A stretch of 64,000 nt of DNA from JAIXUI01 sp943373175 (GCA_943373175.1 CALSBM010000006.1:12282-76281); one strand, 5' to 3'; shown: positions 8,775-18,257, counted from the first letter of the stretch. The notes: generated by a model not told the origin, from the letters alone. Program-made: numbers and translations.

Positions 8775-9505
8775 GAGGATTTTGAAGCGGTTCGGATGGT
8801 GTTGAGGTAAAGTCGGATGGTGTTTTCGATGCCATAGTATAAGGCATCAGCGATGAGTGCGTGCCCAATTGAGACTTCCTCTATTTCAGGAATATGCCTA
8901 AGAAGGAAGGAAAGATTGTGCAGGGAAAGATCGTGGCCAGCATTGAGCTTTAGGCCCTCTGCAGTTGCAGCCTTAGCCGCGAGGAAGTATGAGGCAACAG
9001 CCGCATTCTGGTCTTTAATGAAAGTTGAAGCAAAAGGCTCGGTATAAAACTCAACACGGTCGGCACCTGCTAGTTTGCACCAAGTCATTTGATCAGGTTC
9101 CGGATTCACAAAAAGCGAAACCCGGGCATTGGTTCGGGTATGAATACGGTCGATGCTTTTCTTAAGAAGTTCTTGTTCTTGTTTGGCATTCCACCCAAAA
9201 GAGGAGGTAAGTGCTCCCGGTGGATCGGGCACTAAGGTTACTTGGTGAGGTTGAACTTCTTCTATTAAAAGCAGAAAGTCGTCAGACGGATATCCTTCAA
9301 TGTTGAATTCCGTACTAACGACTTTTTTCAAAGCCCTGACGTCGGCATATCGTATATGACGTTCGTCAGGGCGGGGATGTACTGTTATTCCTTCGGCTCC
9401 AAACCGCTCACAATCCTGTGCAAACTGAACAACATCCGGGACATTGCCGCCTCTTGCATTTCGCAGAGTAGCTACCTTGTTGATGTTGACGCTAAGTCGG
9501 GTCAT
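8771..9505 (-). CDS. pdxJ: Pyridoxine 5'-phosphate synthase
   Basis: 244 residues from the ATG at 9505 (MTRLSVNINKVATLRNARGG); a Met seven codons upstream is possible but extends beyond the conserved family start. PdxJ condenses 1-deoxy-D-xylulose 5-phosphate with 3-amino-2-oxopropyl phosphate in the last ring-closing step of the DXP-dependent vitamin B6 route. Family blocks: ITVHPRPDERHI (basic active-site patch), FNIEGYP, VTLVPDPPGALTSS, RVSLFVNPEPDQ, EFYTEPFA, LNAGHDLSLHNL and EVSIGHALIADALYYG. It ends inside the start of gcvP (ATGA overlap), so the maker of PLP precursor is translationally coupled to a PLP enzyme. Confidence 0.96.
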   Translation of the reverse strand: MTRLSVNINKVATLRNARGGNVPDVVQFAQDCERFGAEGITVHPRPDERHIRYADVRALKKVVSTEFNIEGYPSDDFLLLIEEVQPHQVTLVPDPPGALTSSFGWNAKQEQELLKKSIDRIHTRTNARVSLFVNPEPDQMTWCKLAGADRVEFYTEPFASTFIKDQNAAVASYFLAAKAATAEGLKLNAGHDLSLHNLSFLLRHIPEIEEVSIGHALIADALYYGIENTIRLYLNTIRTASKSS

Positions 9506-9529
9506 GAAAGCCGTCGGGTGCAGCAAAAG

Positions 9530-10234
9530 TTATTTTTCGATGCTAAGCAATTCAACCTCAAAAATGAGGGCATTGTTTGGTCCGATGCTGTTACCAGCAC
9601 CACGATCACCATACGCCAGCTCGGCGGGAAGATACAGCCTCCACTTTGAACCAGTAGGCATCAGTTGAAGTGCTTCTGTCCAGCCTTTAATAACGCCATT
9701 AAGAGGGAACGTTGCGGGTTCACCACGTTGAACAGAACTATCGAAAACTGTTCCGTCGATAAGGGTTCCGTGATAATGGCATTTTACTTTATCGGCAGCA
9801 GTAGGCTTAGGGCCATTGCCTTCCTTAATAATTTCATACTGAAGACCGGAAGCAGTAGTTTGAATACCGGTTTTCTTTTTGTTTTCTTCCAAGAACATAC
9901 GGCCTTTAACTAGGTTATCATCTCCTTGTTTTTTCTTGATGTTGGAGAAATAGCCGTTAATAATTTGGTCGGTCTGGTTCACATCCACTACAGTTGGCCC
10001 TCCTGTAAAATGATCTTTCATGGCCTGAGCAAAAAGCTCAAGATTAATGTCTCCTAATCCTTGGGATTTTAGGTTACGGGCAATGTTCAGTCCGAGACTG
10101 TAGCTGACGGTATCGAGAGTTGTCATGATTACGGTTTTAGGTGCAGCCGCAGGTAGTTTACCTTTCTTTTGTGCCATCGCGGGAGTTGCAATGAGCAGGC
10201 TTGCGCCCAGCAGTACTAACAGATGTTTAGTCAT
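9530..10234 (-). CDS. Exported FKBP-type peptidyl-prolyl cis-trans isomerase
   Basis: 234 residues from the ATG at 10234, chosen because it begins a clean signal peptide (MTKHLLVLLGASLLIATPAMA-Q). Residues about 35-125 are the FKBP N-terminal dimerisation domain (DTVSYSLGLNIARNLKSQGL, then a long helix ending FLEENKKKTGIQTT). Residues about 130-232 are the FKBP catalytic domain: LQYEIIKEGNG, VKCHYHGTLIDGTVFDSS, VIKGWTEALQLM, LPAELAYGDRGAG and the terminal FEVELLSIE. This is the FkpA/Mip architecture, which assists folding in the periplasm or at the outer membrane. It ends 24 bases before pdxJ and may be cotranscribed with it. Confidence 0.93.
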   Translation of the reverse strand: MTKHLLVLLGASLLIATPAMAQKKGKLPAAAPKTVIMTTLDTVSYSLGLNIARNLKSQGLGDINLELFAQAMKDHFTGGPTVVDVNQTDQIINGYFSNIKKKQGDDNLVKGRMFLEENKKKTGIQTTASGLQYEIIKEGNGPKPTAADKVKCHYHGTLIDGTVFDSSVQRGEPATFPLNGVIKGWTEALQLMPTGSKWRLYLPAELAYGDRGAGNSIGPNNALIFEVELLSIEK

Positions 10235-10275
10235 AAGGTTGAAAAGAAATGCGAAATTACTGTTTTTTGTCCGTA

Positions 10276-11166
10276 ATGAGTTTTTCTGTTTGGTTAAAAG
10301 CTGCACGTCTCAGAACGTTGCCGTTAGCCTTCTCTTGCATATTAGCAGGCAATCTGCTCGCGATTAGCCATCGGGACTTTTCTCTGGTTGTGATGGGGCT
10401 GGCTTTGCTGACAACGTTGCTCCTTCAGGTATTGGCCAATTTTGCCAACGATTATGGAGATTTTATTAATGGTGCGGATATAAATGGCCGGGAACGTAAA
10501 GACCGGATGATGGCCTCGGGAATGGTAAAACTTTCTCAGATGCGAAGTGCTTTGTGGCTCATAGGCCTGCTAAGCTTAGGTTCTGGAATTGCCTTACTGG
10601 CAGTTGCCTTGAAAGAAGCCGGATGGAAGGATTTTCTTTTCTTTTTCATTCTTGGACTTCTGTGCATAGCGGCTGCTTACCTCTACACAGCCGGCAAGCG
10701 CCCTTATGGGTATCGGGCACTGGGCGATGTAAGTGTATTCTTGTTCTTCGGGCCGGTAGGTGTTGCGGGAAGTTATTACCTGCAAACGTTATCTTTTGAT
10801 TCGGCTATCTTACTTCCTTCCCTTTCTATGGGGCTCTGGGCTGTAGCTGTTCTTAACCTGAACAACATGCGAGACCGCATTCACGATGCCGCCGCCGGAA
10901 AAATTACCCTGGCAGTACATCTCGGCGCAAAAGGCGCCATGGTTTATCATTCCGGATTGCTTTTATCTCTTTTTTCCAGCATGGCGATATTTGCCATGCT
11001 GGAAGGTGAAAGCTTGCTTCAATGGCTGGTACTCCTGCCTGGATTAACCGGATTAGGAATGTTGGTTAAACTTTGGAAAATAGACCAGCCCTCCGACTTC
11101 GACCCTTACCTAAAACCAACGGCACTTCTGGCTTTGTTGAATGGGTTGCTTATGGCCATTCTGTAA
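10276..11166 (+). CDS. menA: 1,4-dihydroxy-2-naphthoate polyprenyltransferase
   Basis: 296 residues starting MSFSVWLKAARLRTLPLAFS; an in-frame ATG nine codons upstream is less likely because it precedes the conserved family start. MenA attaches the polyprenyl tail to DHNA in menaquinone synthesis at the inner membrane. The UbiA-superfamily Mg-diphosphate site is ANFANDYGDFINGAD, followed by RERKDRMMASG; a second Asp-rich loop (NNMRDRIHDAAAGK) follows the next helices. Eight or nine hydrophobic segments are visible. It is divergent from the FKBP gene with 41 bases between starts. Confidence 0.93.
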   Translation: MSFSVWLKAARLRTLPLAFSCILAGNLLAISHRDFSLVVMGLALLTTLLLQVLANFANDYGDFINGADINGRERKDRMMASGMVKLSQMRSALWLIGLLSLGSGIALLAVALKEAGWKDFLFFFILGLLCIAAAYLYTAGKRPYGYRALGDVSVFLFFGPVGVAGSYYLQTLSFDSAILLPSLSMGLWAVAVLNLNNMRDRIHDAAAGKITLAVHLGAKGAMVYHSGLLLSLFSSMAIFAMLEGESLLQWLVLLPGLTGLGMLVKLWKIDQPSDFDPYLKPTALLALLNGLLMAIL

Positions 11167-11172
11167 AAATTT

Positions 11173-11352
11173 ATGAAAACCATTGAATTTGAAGTCGAAT
11201 CTTGCTTTAAGCAAAGCAGCTTATTTGATTCTTCACTGAGTACATCTTATCAACAATCGTTTAGGCATTTTCAAGTAGCCGGGTTGTTTATTGGTAGAAA
11301 GTGCCGTCAATCCTTTCGGAAGCGCGAAATAGCGAATCCAGAAAGCAAATGA
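11173..11352 (+). CDS. Possible 59-residue ORF of unknown function
   Basis: An ATG frame six bases after the menA stop (MKTIEFEVESCFKQSSLFDS...). No family is recognised, no signal or membrane segment is seen, and composition does not argue strongly for coding. The rest of the 293-base gap up to 11460 holds nothing I can identify. Confidence 0.15.
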   Translation: MKTIEFEVESCFKQSSLFDSSLSTSYQQSFRHFQVAGLFIGRKCRQSFRKREIANPESK

Positions 11353-11459
11353 TTGGTCCTTCCAAGTAAAGAAGCCACCATAACTACTTGACATATCGAA
11401 GACGGATTAGTCCAATAATTGTCAAGCGTTTTCCTTTAGAGTAGAGGCACATTTGTTCC

Positions 11460-11792
11460 GTGTCTTCACAAGGGGAATTGTTGGAAAAAGTAATTCGGAG
11501 AAGCGGGATGTCTATTTCGGCTTTTGCCAGAAAAACGGGTATTAGCCGGCAGCATCTTTACAACCTGTTTGAGCGGGATCGCTTCAGTTACGAAGAATGT
11601 GAACGATTCAGCAATGCTCTTGGCTTCGATGTCCATGTTCTGTTTACCCGCTTTCCCGACAGTGAGGATCCTTTGTCTGAATACCTTCAGCTCACTCCTT
11701 TCACCGATCAAAACAACTGGCAGGAGCGATACTTTAGACTTGCTGAACGCTACATGGATTTTCTGGAAGAAAAAGCCAGAAATCAGAACTGA
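11460..11792 (+). CDS. Small helix-turn-helix (XRE-like) DNA-binding protein
   Basis: 110 residues, taken from a GTG codon (SSQGELLEKVIRRSGMSIS...). Residues about 5-60 fit an XRE/Cro HTH: SISAFARKTGISRQHLYNLF is helix 2-turn-recognition helix, followed by SYEECERFSNALGF. An internal Met at residue 17 would cut into the first helix, so the GTG start is preferred. The C-terminal 45 residues (NNWQERYFRLAERYMDFLEEK) look like a helical or short coiled-coil oligomerisation tail. Target unknown. It sits alone, 81 bases before gyrB on the same strand. Confidence 0.75.
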   Translation: MSSQGELLEKVIRRSGMSISAFARKTGISRQHLYNLFERDRFSYEECERFSNALGFDVHVLFTRFPDSEDPLSEYLQLTPFTDQNNWQERYFRLAERYMDFLEEKARNQN

Positions 11793-11873
11793 GCCATTTG
11801 AAATTAGGCAGTTAAAGGGTTTCTTGCCGCCTTGGGATGTCGTATATTCGCGTACTTTTTTATCCCCCCTCGC

Positions 11874-13826
11874 ATGAGCGAATTGCAAAATAATTCAGGC
11901 TATTCAGCCGACAACATCCAGGTACTCGAAGGCTTAGAAGCAGTACGCAAACGGCCAGCAATGTACATCGGCGACATTGGCACAAAGGGACTTCACCACT
12001 TGGTTTATGAAGTGGTGGATAACTCCATTGACGAAGCCCTCGCCGGGCATTGCGACACCATTTTCGTGAATATACATCCCGATAACAGCATTACGGTTAA
12101 AGACAATGGACGCGGAATTCCCGTGGACATGCACCATAAGGAACAAAAATCTGCGCTTGAGGTGGTCATGACCGTCCTTCATGCCGGTGGTAAATTCGAT
12201 AAGGACTCTTACAAAGTATCTGGCGGCCTCCACGGTGTGGGCGTAAGCTGCGTCAATGCACTTTCTATTTTGCTGAGAGCTACCATCCACCGCGATGGTA
12301 AAATGTACCAGCAAGAATATTCCTGCGGAAAGCCAACAACCGCTGTCGTGGAGCTTGGCCCAACCGATTACCGAGGAACTGTCGTGCATTTTAAACCGGA
12401 CGATAGCATCTTCACCGTAACCGAATATCGCTTTGAAACACTCTCTGCACGTATGCGGGAGCTTTCTTACCTTAACAAAGGCATCAAAATTACCTTAACC
12501 GACGAGCGCGAAGTTAAAGCTGATGGCCAACCTCTTTCTGAAACCTATTACTCATTAGGCGGGCTTCGCGAGTTTGTAAAGTTTTTGGATTCTACCCGCG
12601 AACTGCTTATTCCGGAACCCGTTTACATTGAGCACGACAAAGGCATTGTGCCGGTGGAAGTGGCCTTGCAGTACAACAATTCCTACTCGGAGAACGTCCA
12701 TTCCTACGTCAACAACATAAATACCCACGAAGGCGGCACTCACGTTGCCGGTTTTCGTCGTGCTTTAACCCGCACCCTAAAGGCATACGCCGACAAAAGC
12801 GGAATGACGAAAAACCTGAAGTTCGAAATCAATGGGGACGATTTCCGCGAAGGACTTACAGCCGTTATATCGGTGAAAGTTCAAGAGCCGCAGTTTGAAG
12901 GCCAAACTAAAACCAAACTGGGCAACAACGAAGCGATGGGAGCTGTGGATGCTGCCGTAGGTGAATCCTTGAACCTCTACCTTGAAGAGCATCCGAGAGA
13001 AGCGAAAACCATCATTAACAAAGTGATTTTAGCCGCTACTGCACGCCATGCCGCCAGAAAAGCCAGAGAGTTAGTTCAACGTAAGGGTATTCTTACTTCC
13101 CATAGCCTTCCCGGGAAATTGGCCGACTGCTCCGAAAGCGCTCCGGCTCTCTGTGAGCTCTTCCTCGTCGAGGGAGATTCGGCAGGCGGAACAGCCAAGC
13201 AGGGCCGCAGCCGTGCAACCCAGGCGATTCTTCCTTTGAGGGGTAAAATCCTTAATGTGGAAAAAGCCATGGAATATAAGATTTATGAAAACGAAGAAAT
13301 TCGTTTTATCTTCCAGGCACTCGGCGTGTCTATTGGCACAGTTGACGATTCCAAAGCACTCAACTTAGACCGCCTCCGCTACCACAAAGTAGTCATCATG
13401 ACCGATGCCGATGTGGATGGAAGCCACATCACCACCCTGATTCTGACTTTCTTCTTCCGCTATATGAAGGAGTTAATTGAAAGCGGATACGTTTATATCG
13501 CTACACCACCGCTTTACTTAGTGAAGAAAGGGCAGAATTTCCGCTACTGTTGGAATGATGAGGAACGCATTGCGGCTATCAAAGCTCTCGCGGGAGAAGG
13601 AAAAGAAGACTCTGTGAATGTTCAGCGTTACAAAGGTTTGGGAGAGATGAACGCAGAGCAATTGTGGGACACCACCATGAATCCCGACACCCGCACCTTG
13701 CGGAGAGTAACCATCGAAAGTGCGGCTGAAGCCGATCACGTATTCTCTATGCTAATGGGTGAAGAAGTAGCGCCACGCCGGGAATTTATCGAGCGCAACG
13801 CCAAATACGCCAAAATCGACGCATGA
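11874..13826 (+). CDS. gyrB: DNA gyrase subunit B
   Basis: 650 residues from the ATG at 11874 (MSELQNNSGYSADNIQVLEG). ATPase subunit of gyrase, which introduces negative supercoils with GyrA. The GHKL domain shows EVVDNSIDEALAGHC, DNGRGIPVD and GGLHGVGVSCVNALS; the transducer domain follows; the TOPRIM domain carries FLVEGDSAGGTAKQGR, PLRGKILNVEKA and MTDADVDGSHI (the acidic metal site); and the tail has QRYKGLGEMNAEQLW. Length is that of GyrB and lacks the insert of enterobacterial forms; the Q-R-Y-K-G-L-G-E-M-N-A signature favours GyrB over ParE. Its stop overlaps the start of the ABC ATPase gene by four bases. Confidence 0.97.
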   Translation: MSELQNNSGYSADNIQVLEGLEAVRKRPAMYIGDIGTKGLHHLVYEVVDNSIDEALAGHCDTIFVNIHPDNSITVKDNGRGIPVDMHHKEQKSALEVVMTVLHAGGKFDKDSYKVSGGLHGVGVSCVNALSILLRATIHRDGKMYQQEYSCGKPTTAVVELGPTDYRGTVVHFKPDDSIFTVTEYRFETLSARMRELSYLNKGIKITLTDEREVKADGQPLSETYYSLGGLREFVKFLDSTRELLIPEPVYIEHDKGIVPVEVALQYNNSYSENVHSYVNNINTHEGGTHVAGFRRALTRTLKAYADKSGMTKNLKFEINGDDFREGLTAVISVKVQEPQFEGQTKTKLGNNEAMGAVDAAVGESLNLYLEEHPREAKTIINKVILAATARHAARKARELVQRKGILTSHSLPGKLADCSESAPALCELFLVEGDSAGGTAKQGRSRATQAILPLRGKILNVEKAMEYKIYENEEIRFIFQALGVSIGTVDDSKALNLDRLRYHKVVIMTDADVDGSHITTLILTFFFRYMKELIESGYVYIATPPLYLVKKGQNFRYCWNDEERIAAIKALAGEGKEDSVNVQRYKGLGEMNAEQLWDTTMNPDTRTLRRVTIESAAEADHVFSMLMGEEVAPRREFIERNAKYAKIDA

Positions 13827-14473
13827 TTGCAGCCCGTGGCATCATAAGGCGCTACGGAAGCCTAGAAGTGCTGAAAGGCATCGACTTAGACCTTGCAGCA
13901 GGCGAAATTGTCAGCATCACCGGCGCTTCCGGTGCCGGCAAAACAACCCTGCTGCAAATACTCAGCACTTTAGACCAGCCTGATAAAGGACGCCTTGAGC
14001 TTAATGGCGTAGAGGTAACCACCCTAAGCGGACGCAAACTTGCCAACTTCCGCTCCCGAAATATTGGCTACGTATTTCAGTTTCACCACTTGCTGGAAGA
14101 ATTTACCGCTTCCGAAAATGTAGCTCTGGCAGCCATGATTGCCGGACTTTCTAAGAGAGACGCAATCCGTGCGGCAGAAGCACTACTTTCCCAACTTGGC
14201 CTCGAAGCCAGGCTTAACCATAAACCATCTGAGCTTTCTGGTGGGGAGCAACAACGTACGGCTGTTGCACGAGCACTTATCAACAATCCAGCGATAGTTT
14301 TTGCGGACGAGCCTTCAGGAAATTTAGACTCCCATCATGCCGGGGAGCTTCATGATTTGTTCTTTCATTTGCGTGAAAAAACCGGACAAACTTTTGTCAT
14401 TGTTACCCATAATCCGGAACTGGCAAACCGGGCAGATCGCCAACTTAGATTAGTTGACGGACAAATCAGTTGA
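13823..14473 (+). CDS. lolD: ABC transporter ATP-binding protein, LolD-like
   Basis: 216 residues with a complete ATPase: Walker A GASGAGKTTLLQIL (about 32-45), Q-loop FQFHHLL, signature LSGGEQQRTAVARAL, Walker B AIVFADEPSGNLDS and H-loop VIVTHNPEL. The sequence type (MacB/LolD/FtsE group) is that of LolD, which powers release of lipoproteins from the inner membrane with LolC/E; the membrane partner is not in the window, so the substrate is inferred. The start lies within the gyrB stop (ATGA), so translation is probably coupled. recQ begins four bases after its stop. Confidence 0.85.
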   Translation: MIAARGIIRRYGSLEVLKGIDLDLAAGEIVSITGASGAGKTTLLQILSTLDQPDKGRLELNGVEVTTLSGRKLANFRSRNIGYVFQFHHLLEEFTASENVALAAMIAGLSKRDAIRAAEALLSQLGLEARLNHKPSELSGGEQQRTAVARALINNPAIVFADEPSGNLDSHHAGELHDLFFHLREKTGQTFVIVTHNPELANRADRQLRLVDGQIS

Positions 14474-14476
14474 GGT

Positions 14477-16381
14477 ATGATGCAGCCGGATTTGCTATCC
14501 TTGCTGAAATTGCATTGGGGACACGACCGCTTTCGCCCCTTGCAAGAAGACATCATACGTTCTGCCCTTGATGGCAACGACACCCTCGCCCTTCTGCCTA
14601 CCGGTGGCGGCAAATCCGTTTGTTTTCAAGTTCCGGTAATTGCAAGCAAAAAAATGGGGCTGGTGGTTTCGCCGTTGATTGCCTTAATGAGAGACCAAGT
14701 CCGAAACCTCAAAGAAAGAGGTCTAAGAGCTGAAGCATTGCTTTCCGGTATGAAGCTCCAAGAAATAGAAGACGTGCTAATTCAGGCTCAAAAAGGCGCT
14801 TTAGACTTTCTTTATGTATCGCCGGAACGGCTAAAGAATAAACTGTTTCTCAGTGTTGCTCCTAGACTTCCAGTTAGCTTAATTATAGTGGACGAGGCAC
14901 ACTGTATTTCTCAATGGGGTCATGACTTCCGCCCTGAATACAGGGAGATTAGCCAGTTACGCAACACCTGGCCAGTCCCTGTACTCGCGCTTACCGCCAC
15001 TGCTACTCCCGAAACCGTAGCAGACATTGAATCGCAGTTAGGCTTTCGGAAAGGAAGTCGCCGATTTCAGGCTCCTTTTACTCGTCCAAACTTGGCGTAT
15101 GTGGTGTTGTACGAAGAAGATATTCGCGGCCACCTATACCGAATGCTGCGAAAAATGGCCGGCTCGGGAATTATCTTTGTTAACACCCGAAAAGAAAGCC
15201 GCGACATTGCCGGGCGTCTTCAGGCAGAAGGCTTAGATGCCGCTGCTTATCATGCCGGACTTCCCGCTGCTGAACGACAGCTCTTGCAACAAAACTGGAC
15301 TGCCGGCTCTCCGCGAATTATGGTCTGCACCAGTGCTTTTGGTATGGGCATCGACAAACCCGATGTTCGCTTTGTCATCCACTTAAGCCCGCCAGAATCC
15401 ATCGAAGCGTATTTTCAGGAAGCAGGACGTGCAGGCCGGGATGGCGAAAAGGCTCGGTGCATCTTGTTTTCCAATATCCAAGATCGCGCAAAAATGCTCA
15501 CCAGGCTTCAAGCTTCTTATCCTTCAGTTGAACGACTACGTTCTTTGTATGCGGCGATTGGAAACCATCTTCAAATTGCAACCGGTGCAGGAGAGGGCTT
15601 GGAATTCCCCTTTCATTTGGAATCCTTTGCTTTTAAATACGGATTTAAGCCGGGCGAAGCCTTCGCCATTTTGCAACACCTTCAACGCGAAGGGTTAGTG
15701 CGCTTTCTTGAGTCCGATTTTCGACCTTCCCGCTTACGATTCCTCACAGACAGGCTTGGCTTGCAAAAGTTCATGTACCAACAAAAAGCCTTCGACCCGC
15801 TGATTCACTTCCTACTTAGAGCTTATGGCGGTCTATTTGAAAATGCGGTAACAATTTCAGAAAGCAGAATTGCAAAGAGCCTTCAATCCGAAGAAAAAAC
15901 CGTCCGTATGCAGCTAAAAGAACTGCATAAACGGAAGCTTCTCCATTACAATCCCCCTGCCGATGGTGCAACTCTTTGCCTAACAACCGAACGCTTAGAC
16001 GAGCGTCAAATTTTTACCGACAGCAGCAAGTATAGGGCTTTGCAGGAACGTCAGGAGAAAAAGCTTATCGCTATGCTAGACTATGCCGAAAACAGAAGTG
16101 CTTGTCGTCAGCACCTGTTGCTTGAATACCTTGGTGCCGCTACCAGCACCCCTTGCGGACGCTGCGACTACTGCCTTCATCTCCACACTTCCGGGTTTGA
16201 AGCAACCTCAACGTTCTTGGAGCACCTTCATCGTTTGCTTAAATCCGCGCCATTATCCATGACTGATATTTTAACCCAATCAGGCGTTCATCCTTCTAAA
16301 GCCTGGCAGGAATGGATTCGGGAGCAGGCCGATTCTGGTTTGCTGATAGAAGCCCCTTCCGGCTTATGGTCGCTGAAATGA
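14477..16381 (+). CDS. recQ: ATP-dependent DNA helicase RecQ
   Basis: 634 residues. A 3'-5' superfamily 2 helicase acting in recombination and fork repair. Helicase motifs: FRPLQEDII (motif 0), LLPTGGGKSVCFQVP (I), VVSPLIALMRDQV (Ia), IIVDEAHCISQWGHDFRPEY (II plus the RecQ aromatic loop), LALTATATPE (III), GIIFVNTRKESRDIA (IV), CTSAFGMGIDKPDVRFVIH (V) and YFQEAGRAGRDG (VI). The RecQ-Ct zinc module follows, with C...CGRCDYC near residues 545-570. No HRDC domain is visible after the winged helix, which makes it shorter than RecQ forms that carry one. It is in the gyrB-lolD run, with a four-base gap. Confidence 0.95.
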   Translation: MMQPDLLSLLKLHWGHDRFRPLQEDIIRSALDGNDTLALLPTGGGKSVCFQVPVIASKKMGLVVSPLIALMRDQVRNLKERGLRAEALLSGMKLQEIEDVLIQAQKGALDFLYVSPERLKNKLFLSVAPRLPVSLIIVDEAHCISQWGHDFRPEYREISQLRNTWPVPVLALTATATPETVADIESQLGFRKGSRRFQAPFTRPNLAYVVLYEEDIRGHLYRMLRKMAGSGIIFVNTRKESRDIAGRLQAEGLDAAAYHAGLPAAERQLLQQNWTAGSPRIMVCTSAFGMGIDKPDVRFVIHLSPPESIEAYFQEAGRAGRDGEKARCILFSNIQDRAKMLTRLQASYPSVERLRSLYAAIGNHLQIATGAGEGLEFPFHLESFAFKYGFKPGEAFAILQHLQREGLVRFLESDFRPSRLRFLTDRLGLQKFMYQQKAFDPLIHFLLRAYGGLFENAVTISESRIAKSLQSEEKTVRMQLKELHKRKLLHYNPPADGATLCLTTERLDERQIFTDSSKYRALQERQEKKLIAMLDYAENRSACRQHLLLEYLGAATSTPCGRCDYCLHLHTSGFEATSTFLEHLHRLLKSAPLSMTDILTQSGVHPSKAWQEWIREQADSGLLIEAPSGLWSLK

Positions 16382-16427
16382 CTTTGCATTCTTCTTTCTA
16401 AACCTTCAGCTTCCCTAACTTCGGAAC

Positions 16428-18257
16428 ATGGATTTGGAAGAATTCAAGCACCATGAAGCGAGCATTCCGCAGCTTCCGGGAGTTTATCGCTATTACGATG
16501 AAAATGAACGGCTGTTGTATGTTGGAAAGGCTCGAAACTTATATCGGCGGGTCAGCTCTTACTTCAACAGAGACCATGATACCGCCCGCCTGCGGTTGAT
16601 GGTTCGAAAAATCCGGCGCATTGAATACACCATTGTGGACTCAGAAATGGATGCGCTTCTGTTGGAAAACAGCCTCATCAAAGAACAGCAGCCTTTTTAT
16701 AACATTCGGCTTAAAGACGATAAAACATATCCTTATCTGCTCGTAACCAAAGAAACCTTTCCCAAGCTCTTAGTTACCCGAAACAAAAGTTTGCAAGGTC
16801 GTTACTTCGGCCCCTACACTTCTGGGCGAACCATGCACATCTTGCTTCAGCTTATCAGAAAGAATTTCCCTGTCAGAACATGCAGCCTCAATTTGCAGCA
16901 AGCCACAATTAAAGAAGGTAAGTTTAAAACCTGCCTCGAATACCAGATTCACAATTGCCTCGGCCCTTGTGAGGGATTGCAATCAGAAGAAGAATACCGG
17001 CTCATGATGGACAAGGTAATCGATATTCTTAAAGGCAATGTAGCCGAGGTGGTAGAACAAATACGGAGTGAGATGTTGGAGGCTGCAATGGATCTTCGTT
17101 TCGAGCGGGCAGAATATTTACGTCAACGCCTTGATTTGTTGGAAAACCATCAAGCGCGCTCAACCATTGTTAACCCCAACCTTCACCAAGTTGATATTCT
17201 CAGCCATAGCCGCATTGAAGATAGGGTGGTGATTCAGTTCATGCGGGTTTTCAGGGGGGTCATCATTGCCAGTAACAGTTTCAGCTTTAGGCCTCAGCTC
17301 AATGAAGCCGCAGCAGATTTATTGCCTACGGCACTCACCGAAGCATATCGGATTTTTGGGGTTGGTGGAAAAGAAGTTTTGAGCAATGAAATATTCGAAA
17401 TAGAAGGCTCGGGTATTCAGGTTAGCATACCAAGAATCGGAGATAAGAAGAAGCTACTCGATTTAGCACTTAAAAACGGGTTTATAGAACTCTCAAGAGC
17501 TGCAAAAGAGAATCTGAAAAGCGTTAAAGATGAAAAAACCCGAAAGCTGCTTGAAACCATGCAGCGAGATCTTAGTCTGAAACAACTGCCGCGTCAGATA
17601 GAGTGTTTCGACAACTCCAACTTTCATGGAGATTATGCCGTTTCGGCTTGCGTTGTTTTTATCGATGGAAAACCGGCGAAAAACCTTTACCGCCACTTCA
17701 ACGTGAAAAGTGTTGTAGGACCTAATGACTTTGACACAATGCGCGAAGTCATAACCCGCAGGTACAAGCGACAATTAGAAGAAAAACAAGCATTACCGGA
17801 CCTCATCATTGTGGATGGCGGAAAAGGCCAGTTAAGTTCTGCCGTAGAAAGCCTGAAGGCTCTTGGGTTGTATGGTCGAATACCTATACTTGGAATAGCG
17901 AAGAACCTGGAAGAACTTTTCTATCCGCAAGATCCGGATCCATTGCTTCTAGATAAACGCTCCATTTCACTCAGGGTTATACAGCAAATGCGTGACGAAG
18001 CGCACCGCTTTGGTATCACGCATCACCGAAATAAGAGGTCGAAGGGTACTATAAAAACAGCACTCTCTGATGTACCTGGGCTGGGGCCGAAATCTATTGC
18101 CGATTTGCTCCAGCATTTCCGTTCAATTGAAAACATCCGTCAAGCACCGGATTTGGATTTAGAGCGAATTCTAGGTAAGGGTAGGCTTGCAAAGTTGAAA
18201 GCTTGGCTGGACTCCACTGAACCCTCCGAAGGTTCGGAGGATGATAAAACAGATTAA
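16428..18257 (+). CDS. uvrC: Excinuclease ABC subunit C
   Basis: 609 residues. Makes both incisions in nucleotide excision repair with UvrB. N-terminal GIY-YIG nuclease (PGVYRYYDENERLLYVGKA, LYRRVSSYF, E-x-x-A-L-L-L-E-N for the metal Glu), a Cys-containing stretch (CLEYQIHNCLGPCEG), a UVR motif (AAMDLRFERAEYLRQRL), the UvrC RNase H-like domain (IECFDNSNFHGDYAVSACVV, LIIVDGGKGQLSSA, ISLRVIQQMRDEAHRFGI) and a helix-hairpin-helix end (VPGLGPKSIADLLQHF). It converges on the DUF4349 lipoprotein gene, overlapping its stop by four bases; an inverted repeat CCTCCGAA/TTCGGAGG at 18223-18240 lies in its last codons. Confidence 0.97.
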   Translation: MDLEEFKHHEASIPQLPGVYRYYDENERLLYVGKARNLYRRVSSYFNRDHDTARLRLMVRKIRRIEYTIVDSEMDALLLENSLIKEQQPFYNIRLKDDKTYPYLLVTKETFPKLLVTRNKSLQGRYFGPYTSGRTMHILLQLIRKNFPVRTCSLNLQQATIKEGKFKTCLEYQIHNCLGPCEGLQSEEEYRLMMDKVIDILKGNVAEVVEQIRSEMLEAAMDLRFERAEYLRQRLDLLENHQARSTIVNPNLHQVDILSHSRIEDRVVIQFMRVFRGVIIASNSFSFRPQLNEAAADLLPTALTEAYRIFGVGGKEVLSNEIFEIEGSGIQVSIPRIGDKKKLLDLALKNGFIELSRAAKENLKSVKDEKTRKLLETMQRDLSLKQLPRQIECFDNSNFHGDYAVSACVVFIDGKPAKNLYRHFNVKSVVGPNDFDTMREVITRRYKRQLEEKQALPDLIIVDGGKGQLSSAVESLKALGLYGRIPILGIAKNLEELFYPQDPDPLLLDKRSISLRVIQQMRDEAHRFGITHHRNKRSKGTIKTALSDVPGLGPKSIADLLQHFRSIENIRQAPDLDLERILGKGRLAKLKAWLDSTEPSEGSEDDKTD

